From an uncultured Hyphomicrobiales bacterium (GTDB lineage: Bacteria; Pseudomonadota; Alphaproteobacteria; Rhizobiales; Xanthobacteraceae), in the NCBI GenBank assembly GCA_903878085.1, contig CAIRGJ010000050.1, positions 1-45,725 on the forward strand: a DNA stretch of 45,725 nt, written 5' to 3'. A program made the position numbers and the translations under genes. The notes beneath the pieces were generated by a model. It made no database searches, had not been told where the DNA came from, and saw only the letters and a list, made by a program, of their open reading frames with translations. This document shows positions 1-7,214 of the stretch, piece by piece. Each line of letters begins with the position of its first letter. Within the stretch, counting starts at the first letter, position 1.

Positions 1-2
1 AT

Positions 3-149
3 GTGGAGGGCGTTGGGGACTTCAACGGCGACGGCAAGGCCGACATCCTCTGGCGCAACGACAACGGGCAAGTGGTCACCTGGGACATGAACGACCATCA
101 GTCGATCGGGGCCGTGATCGGCACGGCCTCGAGCGATTGGCACATCTGA
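3..149 (+). CDS. C-terminal end of an FG-GAP/VCBS repeat protein (partial)
   Basis: The window opens inside this gene; only the last 48 codons and the TGA stop are present. The peptide contains the motif DFNGDGKADILWRNDNG, the calcium-binding D-x-N-x-D-G loop of FG-GAP/VCBS beta-propeller blades, followed by a short tail ending SSDWHI. Proteins with such repeats are usually large, secreted and surface-associated, and in rhizobia are often exported by type I systems. Whether this one is a client of the transporter at 22.7-25.8 kb cannot be judged from a fragment. The family call is firm for the visible blade; the size, start and function of the whole protein are unknown. Confidence 0.75.
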   Translation: MEGVGDFNGDGKADILWRNDNGQVVTWDMNDHQSIGAVIGTASSDWHI

Positions 150-558
150 GCGTGAGTATACGCGCGATGCTCATTTAGAGGTCCTTTGCCCGCACTTCGG
201 AATCAGCAGACGGCGGGTGACGCCATTCGCAGCCTATCTCTGCAACGCGGCTCATTAGTTCAGAAAGCGGACAATGGGCAGTCGTCAGAGACATATCGCT
301 ACTTTTTCCTCAAATCGAGAAGATGCTACTTTCCTTTTGGCTCCAGTCGTCGGTCGCCGAAATTTGCACCGGGCAATCTCTGACTATTTGGCCTCGATAG
401 CCCACCTTTCGAGGCCCGCTTTTAGGGATTGGAAACACGCACCGCATCTCCTTGGAGGCCTCGAAAGAACAAATCTTTGAGACCTTGCCCAAGCTGGGCT
501 GTCCATAGATATTCAGACTCGCTAGTTTGCATTTGTGGGTTGGTACGGGGCAAACCAT
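150..558. other. Gene-free stretch of about 400 bases
   Basis: No convincing gene is seen on either strand. Short open frames exist, but none has a ribosome-binding site, a recognisable domain or the codon character of the neighbouring genes. It lies between the FG-GAP gene and a decayed beta-propeller gene and is probably decayed DNA. Confidence 0.5.
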
Positions 559-973
559 GGCATGCCGTTTGGCGCCGTTCTGATTAAGACTGGCGGTCGC
601 GCAAGGCCTGCTGGTCTGCGTGTGCGGGCCGCGCTCATCGCCTTGACTTTCTTGGTGCCGCTGCACGTGGGCGGTGAAGCGCGCGCAAGCGGGGCCCTGC
701 CTGTACGTGCCCAACCATGTTAGCAACACTGTCTCAGTCATCGACACGATCATCAACACGACCACGCCGCCAAATATCCCCGTCGGCTCCTTTCCGGAAA
801 GTGCTGCCGTGCGCGGCGACGGGGCGCTAGTCTATGTGACCAACCAAAATGCCGGCGCCGTTTCCGTCATCAACACCGCGACCAACATGGTGGTCACCAA
901 CATCGCTCCCGGGGGGCCTGATATTAATGCTAATCCTGGACCTATAAAGGTCGCGATCAGTCCGGACGGCACC
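559..973 (+). pseudogene. Frameshifted, truncated secreted YVTN-type beta-propeller gene
   Basis: Two frames together make one protein start. In the first frame (from about 559) a signal peptide can be read: a basic stretch, then ALIALTFLVPLHVGGEARA. In the second frame (from about 695) the sequence continues as CLYVPNHVSNTVSVIDT, then a second blade with VYVTNQNAGAVSVINTAT and a third beginning at VAISPDG. These are YVTN/surface-layer beta-propeller repeats. The switch of frame falls near 691-700, at GGGGCCCTGC. After about position 973 the propeller stops abruptly and turns into transposase sequence in the same frame. The original gene was therefore broken twice: by a small indel after the signal peptide and by insertion-sequence debris after the third blade. 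It is not expected to make a functional protein. Confidence 0.7.
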
Positions 974-1138
974 CGCCCAAGCGTAACCCGTGACCAGCGC
1001 ACGGCTTCCAACTACACCTTCGGCGTGGTCTGCCCAAAGCAGGGCAAGGGCGCGACTCTAATCCTACCGGCTTGCAGCACCGAGGCAATGAACCTGCATC
1101 TCACGGAAATCGCGGAGATGGTCGCACCAGGAGCCCGC
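974..1138 (+). mobile_element. Internal fragment of an IS630-family transposase
   Basis: About 55 codons read in frame from the preceding propeller remnant. They include RPSVTRDQRTASNYTFGVVC, a Leu-Pro-Ala-Cys-x-Thr-Glu-Ala-Met segment, and LHLTEIAEMVAPGA. This matches the block just before the second catalytic Asp of IS630-family DDE transposases. The Asp itself (expected in an ILDQAGWH-like motif directly after VAPGA) is missing because the sequence changes there to IS3-type transposase. Neither end of the element is present. Family assignment is from recalled motifs. Confidence 0.65.
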
Positions 1139-1255
1139 GCTTCGATCGGCCGATACTTGGACTTCTATAATGGCCGACGCCCACATTCGAACCTTGACGG
1201 CACAACACCCGATCAAGCCTACTTCACCGCGCTGTCCCTCCGCATGGCAGCCTAA
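1139..1255 (+). mobile_element. C-terminal fragment of an IS3-family transposase (OrfB)
   Basis: The last 38 or so codons of the chimeric frame read SIGRYLDFYNGRRPHSNLDG, then TTPDQAYFTALSLRMAA and a TAA stop. The pattern YL-x-FYN-x-RRPHS-x-LDG-x-TP is the end of IS3-family OrfB transposases, including the area around the final catalytic Glu, which is itself absent. About 50 bases downstream (about 1290-1316) the sequence CACACAACCGGGACCACTTC resembles the terminal inverted repeat seen after such genes, so the right end of the element may survive. The left part has been lost and replaced in frame by IS630-type sequence. Confidence 0.7.
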
Positions 1256-1396
1256 ATCCGGCAGACGCCCCACTTATCAACGCGGAAAATCAGTTCACAC
1301 AACCGGGACCACTTCAGTATGCACATAGCTCCATTCGAGGCTATTTTCTCGCATACTTTGTACAAAACGCGGTTCGGTTAGTTGCTCTTCACGTGA

Positions 1397-1402
1397 TATA
1401 AT
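1397..1402 (+). promoter_or_regulatory. Possible -10 element upstream of the MBOAT gene
   Basis: A consensus TATAAT stands about 70 bases before the chosen ATG of the acyltransferase gene. No good -35 hexamer is seen at the right distance, so this is only a candidate. Confidence 0.25.
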
Positions 1403-1470
1403 ATAAGATTGTGCAGACCCATTTGTCTTGGCGCGGTCAACGATTAATTGCAACGAGTACTAAATCAGCG

Positions 1471-2892
1471 ATGCTCTCAACAGACCCGGTCTTCTATCTT
1501 TGCGGCGGCGCAATCTTCATTCTGTTTTATTCTTCGCGATCGGTCCTCTTTCAGACATTTGTTTTGAGCGCTGGCAGCCTTGCGATGTACGCAACGGAGG
1601 GGCTGCCGTTCCTGTTTCTACTCTTGGTGTCTTCAGGTCTGACGTCAGCCAGCAGCTTTTTAATCGCCACCACAAGCCGGCGTACTGCCAAGATAATCTT
1701 GGTCGCGGGTATCGCGTTGAACCTGCTGATTCTGGGTGCGTTCAAATACAAACACTTGCTGTTTCCAGCCTCGCCACCGCTGTACTCCGGAATGCTGCGC
1801 GAGTTTCTTGAGTTAGCGCTGCCCATCGGTATTTCGTTCTATACATTCCATGCCATCAGCCTGCTGGTAGATACTTGGCGCACCCCTGACGTTCTGCGGC
1901 ATCGCGACAATTTTCTGCGCCACTGTTTAGATACTGCTCTTTATCTCTCCTTTTTTCCCCAACTTGTCGCCGGGCCGATCACCAAGGGCAAGATGTTCTT
2001 CCCTCAGATGGTAGCGAAGCGATTGTCCGAAATCCCGTGGGCGGACGCTTTGACGAACATTATCGTGGGCATGTTCCTGAAGCGCGTGATCGCGGACAAT
2101 CTCAATCTGCTGACCGTTCAGCTGACCGACCCGCGCTTCTATTCAGGGAAACCGCAGGGCGAGCTGATCGCGATGATCTTTGGCTACTCAGCCCAGATAT
2201 TCGCCGATTTCGCCGGTTACTCTCTGATCGCGATCGGGGTCGCCAAGCTTTTCGGCTACCGTCTTCCGGACAATTTCAATCAGCCTTATCTGGCGCAATC
2301 GATAACCGACTTCTGGCGACGATGGCATATGTCATTGTCGGCCTGGCTGAGGGACTATCTTTACATTCCACTTGGCGGCAACCGCTTCGGACCGGCGCGG
2401 ACATATCTCAATCTGTTGATCGTCATGGGTCTCGGCGGCCTCTGGCACGGCGCCGATTGGAAGTTCGCCGTATGGGGCCTCTGGCACGGCGGACTGCTTG
2501 CGATTGAGCGGCTGCTTGGTATCGGCGAGCCGGGCCGCGGGGGCTGGGCCGTCCTCAGTTTAGTTCGAGTGCCCATAACATTTTTGCTTGTCACCTTTGG
2601 GTGGCTGTTGTTTCGGCTCGAACATCTTGGAGATTTGATGCTGCTCGCGCAGGAGTTTGAGCATCCGTGGCGGCCTCTTTCGGCAACGTCTAGTGGCAGG
2701 GCCTCCGTACCGATCATCTACATGCTCGCCGCTGTTGTCGTGTTGTTTCATCTGCCACTCCGAGGCTTGCGTGATTACGGTCCAGTCAAAACCTTGGTAT
2801 CGACGACGCGGCCCTACGTGCTGGGCTTCCTTTGCGCGGTCATTCTGATGGCCTCCGGATCACGCCATGCATTCATCTATTTCCAGTTTTAG
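1471..2892 (+). CDS. MBOAT-family membrane O-acyltransferase
   Basis: A 473-residue polytopic membrane protein of the MBOAT family (AlgI/DltB type), which transfers acyl groups, commonly acetyl, to extracytoplasmic polysaccharides. Hydrophobic helices run through the whole protein. The family signature is clear: the block DFWRRWHMSLSAWLRDYLYI with PLGGNR, then GGLWHGADW with the conserved active-site His326, and a second WHG (His339). The frame is open upstream to a GTG at 1411, but the ATG at 1471 (MLSTDPVFYLCGG) gives the usual N-terminus and is preferred. Its 3' end overlaps the start of the next gene by 26 bases, so the two are probably translated together. The partner looks like an SGNH esterase/acyltransferase, as in alginate (AlgI with AlgJ/X) and similar acetylation systems. 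The substrate glycan is unknown; the heptose-containing glycan made by the neighbouring locus is a candidate. Confidence 0.9.
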   Translation: MLSTDPVFYLCGGAIFILFYSSRSVLFQTFVLSAGSLAMYATEGLPFLFLLLVSSGLTSASSFLIATTSRRTAKIILVAGIALNLLILGAFKYKHLLFPASPPLYSGMLREFLELALPIGISFYTFHAISLLVDTWRTPDVLRHRDNFLRHCLDTALYLSFFPQLVAGPITKGKMFFPQMVAKRLSEIPWADALTNIIVGMFLKRVIADNLNLLTVQLTDPRFYSGKPQGELIAMIFGYSAQIFADFAGYSLIAIGVAKLFGYRLPDNFNQPYLAQSITDFWRRWHMSLSAWLRDYLYIPLGGNRFGPARTYLNLLIVMGLGGLWHGADWKFAVWGLWHGGLLAIERLLGIGEPGRGGWAVLSLVRVPITFLLVTFGWLLFRLEHLGDLMLLAQEFEHPWRPLSATSSGRASVPIIYMLAAVVVLFHLPLRGLRDYGPVKTLVSTTRPYVLGFLCAVILMASGSRHAFIYFQF

Positions 2893-3793
2893 CTTACCGG
2901 CCTGCCTCAAGGCGGTGGCCGCCGCGGCGGCCACAGTTGCGATGGTTTGGGTCGTTGTGCCGAATCATATGCCGTCCGACACGGTACTGCCGCTGTCGGT
3001 GGAGGCCACCAATGAGTTCGTCGTCGAGCAATATGCCAATGCCTATCGGGAAAAGCCGGTCGTCATCGTCGGCTCGTCGATTACGACCATGATTCCTCAT
3101 CCGGATTGCGTGCCCGACAACGTGATAACGCTTCCGCTCCAAGGCCGCAGCGGCTTGACCGGTCTCGAAGCGATCCTGCGAACCGGCACCCACCCCGAAG
3201 TCGTGTTTGTTGAAGTATCGACGCTCCTGACCGCCGTTGATGAAGTCTTGATAAAGGAGGTTTTCACACCGTTCTACTGGCAGCTGCGTTCGTTGATCCG
3301 GCCGCTACAGTACAACCGAAATTGGGTTGTTCTGCTTTATCAAACGAAGATCGCGGAGAGCGCGCCGTTCAATCATGTCATAGAATTTCCCTCGAAGACA
3401 CTCGATCAATGGAATCTGGAGCACGCGGCGCAATTCGTTGCTGGACTGCGTGAGGCGAGAAACGACGAAGCGATCCGTATCGTGACTCCGGATATCATAT
3501 CCCGCGTGCGGGCCTTGCAACGGCAAGGGACGCGGGTCATTTTTTTCGATCCTATCGATCCGCGCATCAGAAACCAGTCGCCGAACAAAGATTTACGCGC
3601 GATTCTCAAAACGGAGCTCCCCGACGTGCCGATGGTAGATGCCCCCGACGACACAGTCTCGATCTACCGCCACGACGGCTTCCATCTCGACTCGTCCTCG
3701 GGATTGCAATTTTTCAATTACCTCATGAACTATGCTGGCGTTCCTTTTACGCCGAAATGTCAGTTGATCCCGTCGCCGAAGACGAACAATTGA
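2867..3793 (+). CDS. SGNH/GDSL-like protein partnered with the MBOAT protein
   Basis: A 308-residue protein with an N-terminal hydrophobic segment (about residues 10-32) that would anchor it in the membrane and place the rest in the periplasm. The segment VVIVGSSIT (residues 65-73) sits where SGNH hydrolases carry the nucleophile Ser, and DGFH (Asp270-His273) fits the C-terminal Asp-x-x-His catalytic pair. This architecture is that of the periplasmic acyl-handling partners of MBOAT proteins, such as AlgJ/AlgX-like or DltD-like proteins. The ATG lies inside the end of the MBOAT gene (26-base overlap), which supports one operon and a joint function. The likely role is moving an acyl group onto a secreted glycan or trimming it. 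The exact family is uncertain because overall similarity to named members is not obvious by eye. Confidence 0.7.
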   Translation: MHSSISSFSLPACLKAVAAAAATVAMVWVVVPNHMPSDTVLPLSVEATNEFVVEQYANAYREKPVVIVGSSITTMIPHPDCVPDNVITLPLQGRSGLTGLEAILRTGTHPEVVFVEVSTLLTAVDEVLIKEVFTPFYWQLRSLIRPLQYNRNWVVLLYQTKIAESAPFNHVIEFPSKTLDQWNLEHAAQFVAGLREARNDEAIRIVTPDIISRVRALQRQGTRVIFFDPIDPRIRNQSPNKDLRAILKTELPDVPMVDAPDDTVSIYRHDGFHLDSSSGLQFFNYLMNYAGVPFTPKCQLIPSPKTNN

Positions 3794-3849
3794 GCGGGCT
3801 TTATGCGGGGGTGGACTGCGGCCCAGCGAGTGGATCTGTACGCTGTGAT

Positions 3850-3868
3850 GGAGATTGTAGCTATCTCC
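3850..3868. other. Short hairpin between convergent genes
   Basis: GGAGAT and ATCTCC form a perfect 6-bp stem around a 7-base loop. It lies between the ends of two convergent genes, where a terminator is expected, but no T-run follows on either strand. Confidence 0.25.
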
Positions 3869-3933
3869 CGTGCGGCTCATACTGGCTGTAGCTGAGTTTC
3901 GTAAGGCCGAGGCGCCAGGCTGGCGAACGCTTC

Positions 3934-4203
3934 TTACTTCTCGGGATCAGCTTTTTTCGCGTCGGGACTAGGCGGCGCTTCGGTGACGGCCTTGGCGCGC
4001 ATGGCGCGCTCGTATTCCGGATAGCGAGGGTCGGAAGGACGCGGAGGTGCGTCGGCCGGAAGACCGCCAGCCCAAACCGGCAATGTGTCGGCCATGAACG
4101 CACTTGTAGCGGCGCAGCCACAAAGCAGCAGGGACACCAGACCCAATTGGGCAACGAGCGCTGTTCGATACAAAGCGCGAAATTTCTTGCGGTGGGTAAT
4201 CAT
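3934..4203 (-). CDS. Small putative lipoprotein
   Basis: An 89-residue protein with a basic N-terminus, a hydrophobic stretch ending LVSLLLCGC, and a lipobox L-C-G-C with Cys30 as the probable lipidated residue. The mature part is short, proline-rich and charged at the C-terminus (DAKKADPEK), with no recognised domain. Coding is supported by the coherent export signal, not by homology I can recall. It points toward the MBOAT/SGNH genes but is on the opposite strand, so it is a separate transcription unit. The function is unknown; small lipoproteins of this kind are common in envelope loci. Confidence 0.65.
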   Translation of the reverse strand: MITHRKKFRALYRTALVAQLGLVSLLLCGCAATSAFMADTLPVWAGGLPADAPPRPSDPRYPEYERAMRAKAVTEAPPSPDAKKADPEK

Positions 4204-4583
4204 GCGCTCGGAACCGATGTTGGCGCGACACGCGCATGTTCTTGATTTTCAAAACGGCGAATTTTGCAACTATATAGCAAGCGCCCAGAGCGGGTATATA
4301 GGACTAATAACTGGCCTTTGTTCGAGCCCAGGACTCAGCCAGCGGCGTGCGCCTGCAATTGGTCCGGCCATGTGGCGAGGGAGGTAAACGAGGGTCCAGT
4401 GCTGCTCCGGCTCAATGACCTGCGACATGCTTACGATCTATTGAGCGCGACCGTCGAGCCGATCAGCGCGTTAAACACGTCATTGGTCATATGGCGGTCG
4501 GTAGACAACCTAGTTCGGTTAGTCTAGCTTTCGCCGCGAAATTCAACTGACCATAAATCCCCAATCAAACCAGGTCTTTATAC
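4204..4583. other. Intergenic region between divergent genes
   Basis: A 380-base AT-richer stretch between the reverse-strand lipoprotein gene and the forward gmhA-like gene. It must carry both promoters. Several AT-rich segments (such as the one around 4270 and the one around 4300) could be -10 elements, but no clear paired -35/-10 could be assigned. No gene is seen. Confidence 0.5.
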
Positions 4584-5180
4584 ATGTCCTTTGCGAGCAA
4601 TCATTTACAAGAAACGAAAGACATCATCGATCGCCTCGACACTGTTGTGATCGATCGAATGGCCGATCTTATTGCGAAAGCGCGCGCGGAGCAGGGCCGT
4701 CTGTTTTTTCTCGGTGTCGGCGGCAGCGCCGGCAATTGCTCGCATGCGGTCAACGATTTCCGAAAAATCGTCGGCATTGAGGCCTACGCGCCGACCGATA
4801 ACGTATCGGAGCTCACTGCGCGAACGAACGACGAAGGCTGGGAAACGGTTTTTGTCGAATGGCTGAAAATTAGCCATCTTCGGAAGGGCGACGCCATCTT
4901 CATATTTTCGGTTGGGGGCGGCAATCTCGAAAAGAACGTCAGCCCCAATCTCGTGCGAGCGCTGCAATATGCCAAAGAGGTGGGCGCCACCATTCTCGGC
5001 ATTGTCGGCCGCGACGGCGGTTACACGGCCAAGGTCGGCGACGCCGTTTGCATTATTCCGACGGTCAATCCCGAGGCTGTAACGCCTCATTCCGAAGCGT
5101 TCCAGGCGGTCGTTTGGCATCTCCTGGTCACCCATCCGGTGCTGAAGGCCCGGCAGACCAAATGGGAAGGAGTTCGCTGA
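4584..5180 (+). CDS. gmhA: Phosphoheptose isomerase-like SIS protein (GmhA family)
   Basis: A 198-residue single-SIS-domain protein, the usual GmhA length. GmhA converts sedoheptulose 7-phosphate to D-glycero-D-manno-heptose 7-phosphate in the cytoplasm, the first committed step to activated heptoses. Features seen are the phosphate-binding loop FFLGVGGSAGNCSHAVNDF, a second sugar-phosphate loop FIFSVGGGNLEKNVSPNL, and a C-terminal segment with the catalytic-region motif VTPHSEAFQAVVWH. Eleven bases separate its stop from the next gene, which encodes the heptose bisphosphate phosphatase domain fused to transaldolase. The kinase and guanylyltransferase of the same pathway (HddA, HddC) are 1-3 kb away on the other strand. 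The combination supports the heptose role over other SIS isomerases. Confidence 0.85.
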   Translation: MSFASNHLQETKDIIDRLDTVVIDRMADLIAKARAEQGRLFFLGVGGSAGNCSHAVNDFRKIVGIEAYAPTDNVSELTARTNDEGWETVFVEWLKISHLRKGDAIFIFSVGGGNLEKNVSPNLVRALQYAKEVGATILGIVGRDGGYTAKVGDAVCIIPTVNPEAVTPHSEAFQAVVWHLLVTHPVLKARQTKWEGVR

Positions 5181-5191
5181 ACGTCCAACCA

Positions 5192-6451
5192 ATGACCAAG
5201 GCAGTTTTTCTGGATCGGGACGGTATTCTCAACGAGGCGTTGGTTCGGAACGGCAAACCGTTTTCGCCGATGTCGATCGCCGAGGTTGTCATTCCGCGCG
5301 ACGTTCCAGATGCACTCGCCGTGCTGCGCCGGAACGGCTTCCGCCTGATCATGGTGACGAACCAACCCAATATTGCACGCGGGGTGCAATCGCGAGAATC
5401 CGTTTACGCTATTAATCGGCATTTGCAGGACAGGCTGAACCTGGACGCGATGGAGGTTTGCGAACACGACAATGCCGACAATTGCGACTGTCGGAAACCC
5501 AAGCCGGGAATGCTTTTACGGGCGGCCATACGGGACGATATAGCGTTAGCCGAAAGCTTTATGGTAGGAGATCGTTGGGCCGATATCGAGGCGGGGCGCC
5601 GCGCTGGCTGCCGGACTATCCTTATCGGCAATGGCTACGGCGAGAAATCGAGATCACCACCGGACGCGACTTTTACTAGTCTAGGCGAAGCGGCCAATTG
5701 GATTGTGGCGTCGACAAAAAATGGGAACAAAGTGATGAAGACTGTGGACCAGCTTACCGTACAGATTTTTGCCGACGGCGCCGATAAGGCCGGCATGCTC
5801 GAAATGTATCGCAAGCCGTTCGTCAAGGGCTTTACCACCAATCCGACACTCATGCGCAAAGCGGGCGTTTCGGACTATGAGGCTTTCGCCAAAGACATCA
5901 TCTCGGTGATCCCGGACCGGTCGATTTCGTTTGAGGTTTTCGCCGATGATTTCACCGAAATGGAGCGTCAAGCACGACGCATAGCGCCGTGGGGCAAGCA
6001 CGTTTCGGTCAAGATTCCGATCACCAACACCAAGGGCGAAAGCTCAATTCCGCTGGTCCGCAAACTGTCTCAGGACGGCATTGCACTCAACGTAACCGCC
6101 ATGTTCACGCTCAAGCAGGTGCAAGATGTCGTTGATGCTGTAAAGGGCGGCGCACCGTGTTTCGTTTCAGTGTTCGCGGGGCGCGTCGCCGATACCGGTT
6201 TCGATCCGGTGCCGTTGATGGCGGAGGCGGTGAAGATGCTCAAGGCCTCGCCCAATACCGCGCTGATTTGGGCGAGCCCACGCGAATTATTGAATGTCTT
6301 TCAGGCCGACGATATCGGTTGCCACGTCATTACCGTGACCAACGACATCATCAAAAAGCTGTCGCTGGTCGGCAAGGACATGGACGAATATTCTCTTGAG
6401 ACCGTGAAGATGTTTTATGAGGACGGCAAGGCCGCCGGCTACACGCTCTAA
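5192..6451 (+). CDS. Fusion of heptose bisphosphate phosphatase (GmhB-like HAD) and transaldolase
   Basis: A continuous 419-residue frame with two enzymes. Residues 1-178 are a HAD-IIIA phosphatase of GmhB type: FLDRDG with Asp8 and Asp10, the TNQPNIARG loop, zinc ligands Cys90-x-His92 and Cys98-x-Cys100 before RKPKPGML, and GDRWAD. Residues 182-419 are a small transaldolase: an IFADGAD start, KGFTTNPTLMRKAG, SFEVFADD, the Schiff-base lysine in VSVKIPIT (Lys274), and NVTAMFTLKQ. The frame is open upstream to 5048, but that part is out-of-frame overlap with gmhA; the ATG at 5192 begins the canonical MTKAVFLDRDG. A second ATG at 5735, with a weak GGGAAC upstream, could also yield free transaldolase. 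GmhB removes the C7 phosphate from heptose 1,7-bisphosphate. Transaldolase can make sedoheptulose 7-phosphate, the substrate of the adjacent GmhA. The fusion therefore joins precursor supply and a later step of one pathway. Confidence 0.88.
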   Translation: MTKAVFLDRDGILNEALVRNGKPFSPMSIAEVVIPRDVPDALAVLRRNGFRLIMVTNQPNIARGVQSRESVYAINRHLQDRLNLDAMEVCEHDNADNCDCRKPKPGMLLRAAIRDDIALAESFMVGDRWADIEAGRRAGCRTILIGNGYGEKSRSPPDATFTSLGEAANWIVASTKNGNKVMKTVDQLTVQIFADGADKAGMLEMYRKPFVKGFTTNPTLMRKAGVSDYEAFAKDIISVIPDRSISFEVFADDFTEMERQARRIAPWGKHVSVKIPITNTKGESSIPLVRKLSQDGIALNVTAMFTLKQVQDVVDAVKGGAPCFVSVFAGRVADTGFDPVPLMAEAVKMLKASPNTALIWASPRELLNVFQADDIGCHVITVTNDIIKKLSLVGKDMDEYSLETVKMFYEDGKAAGYTL

Positions 6452-6506
6452 ATTATCCGGTTCGTTGCAAGCTGACGAATCGAGGTGACTTGCCGGCTAA
6501 TTGGAT

Positions 6507-7214
6507 CTAATGCGCCGCGCGTAGCAGCGCGTCGGTTTCCTGCAGACCCGCCATCGATCCGACTTCGTAGAAGCGGGTGGTGACCTCGTAGCCCGCAAGC
6601 TGTCCGCGGCGCGACAGGTCCGTAAAGGTTTCGGCGAGGTCGAAGGCGGTATCTGCCGGTCTGTCCGCAAGCACCGAGGCCTTTACGACGCTCAAGCCCC
6701 AATCGATGTGCCGCATTTGCGGCAGCCGCTCGACTTTATCATAGCAGCGAATGGCGCCGTCTTCGTACCAGACATTGCTGGTGTCCCATTGCCCTTCATT
6801 GCGGAATACCGTCATCAGCGCCGGCTTGTTGCTGGCGCGATACGCATCGACGACCGGAGCAAAAGGAATGTCGAGCCAGCTATCGCCGTACATGACGAGA
6901 AATTCCGGTCCGAGGTACGGCAAGGCATTCCGTAACGCGCCGCCGGTGCCGAGCAGTTTCGGGCCATCGACGCTATAGGCCACCTCAACGCCGAACGCAG
7001 AACCATCGCCGACGAAAGCTTCAATCATTTCCCATTTATAGCCGACGCAGAGCACCACCCGCGCGATGCCTTCGCGCCGGAAAAGGCGTAGTTGATGTGC
7101 GATGAATGGCTCGCCCGCGACTTCCAGAAGCGCCTTGGGCACATTCTCCGTCAGCGGTCGCATGCGTTTGGCGAGACCGCCGGCCAGCAACGCTAAGGGA
7201 GGCATCGCGGTCAT
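6507..7214 (-). CDS. hddC: D-glycero-D-manno-heptose 1-phosphate guanylyltransferase-like enzyme (HddC family)
   Basis: A 235-residue nucleotidyltransferase. The N-terminal motif LLAGGLAKRMRPLTENVPKA is the nucleotide-binding signature G-G-x-x-x-R-x-x-P-L-T-x-x-x-P-K. The metal-binding Asp is in VMYGDSW. HddC activates heptose 1-phosphate with GTP to GDP-D-glycero-D-manno-heptose. Alone, the sequence could be a hexose-1-phosphate transferase. The assignment rests on the neighbour: its ATG overlaps the stop of the HddA-type kinase by four bases (ATGA), and GmhA and GmhB lie just across the convergent junction. It is the last gene of the reverse-strand operon; 55 bases separate its stop from the end of the transaldolase fusion, with no clear terminator. 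Confidence 0.8.
   Translation of the reverse strand: MTAMPPLALLAGGLAKRMRPLTENVPKALLEVAGEPFIAHQLRLFRREGIARVVLCVGYKWEMIEAFVGDGSAFGVEVAYSVDGPKLLGTGGALRNALPYLGPEFLVMYGDSWLDIPFAPVVDAYRASNKPALMTVFRNEGQWDTSNVWYEDGAIRCYDKVERLPQMRHIDWGLSVVKASVLADRPADTAFDLAETFTDLSRRGQLAGYEVTTRFYEVGSMAGLQETDALLRAAH

Noticed and set aside
1411-1470. The GTG at 1411 as the start of the MBOAT gene.
   Set aside because: The extra 20 residues are polar and unlike the family; ATG 1471 begins at the first membrane helix.
5048-5191. Start of the phosphatase-transaldolase gene inside gmhA at 5048.
   Set aside because: The 48 extra residues are an out-of-frame reading of gmhA; MTKAVFLDRDG at 5192 is the canonical HAD start.
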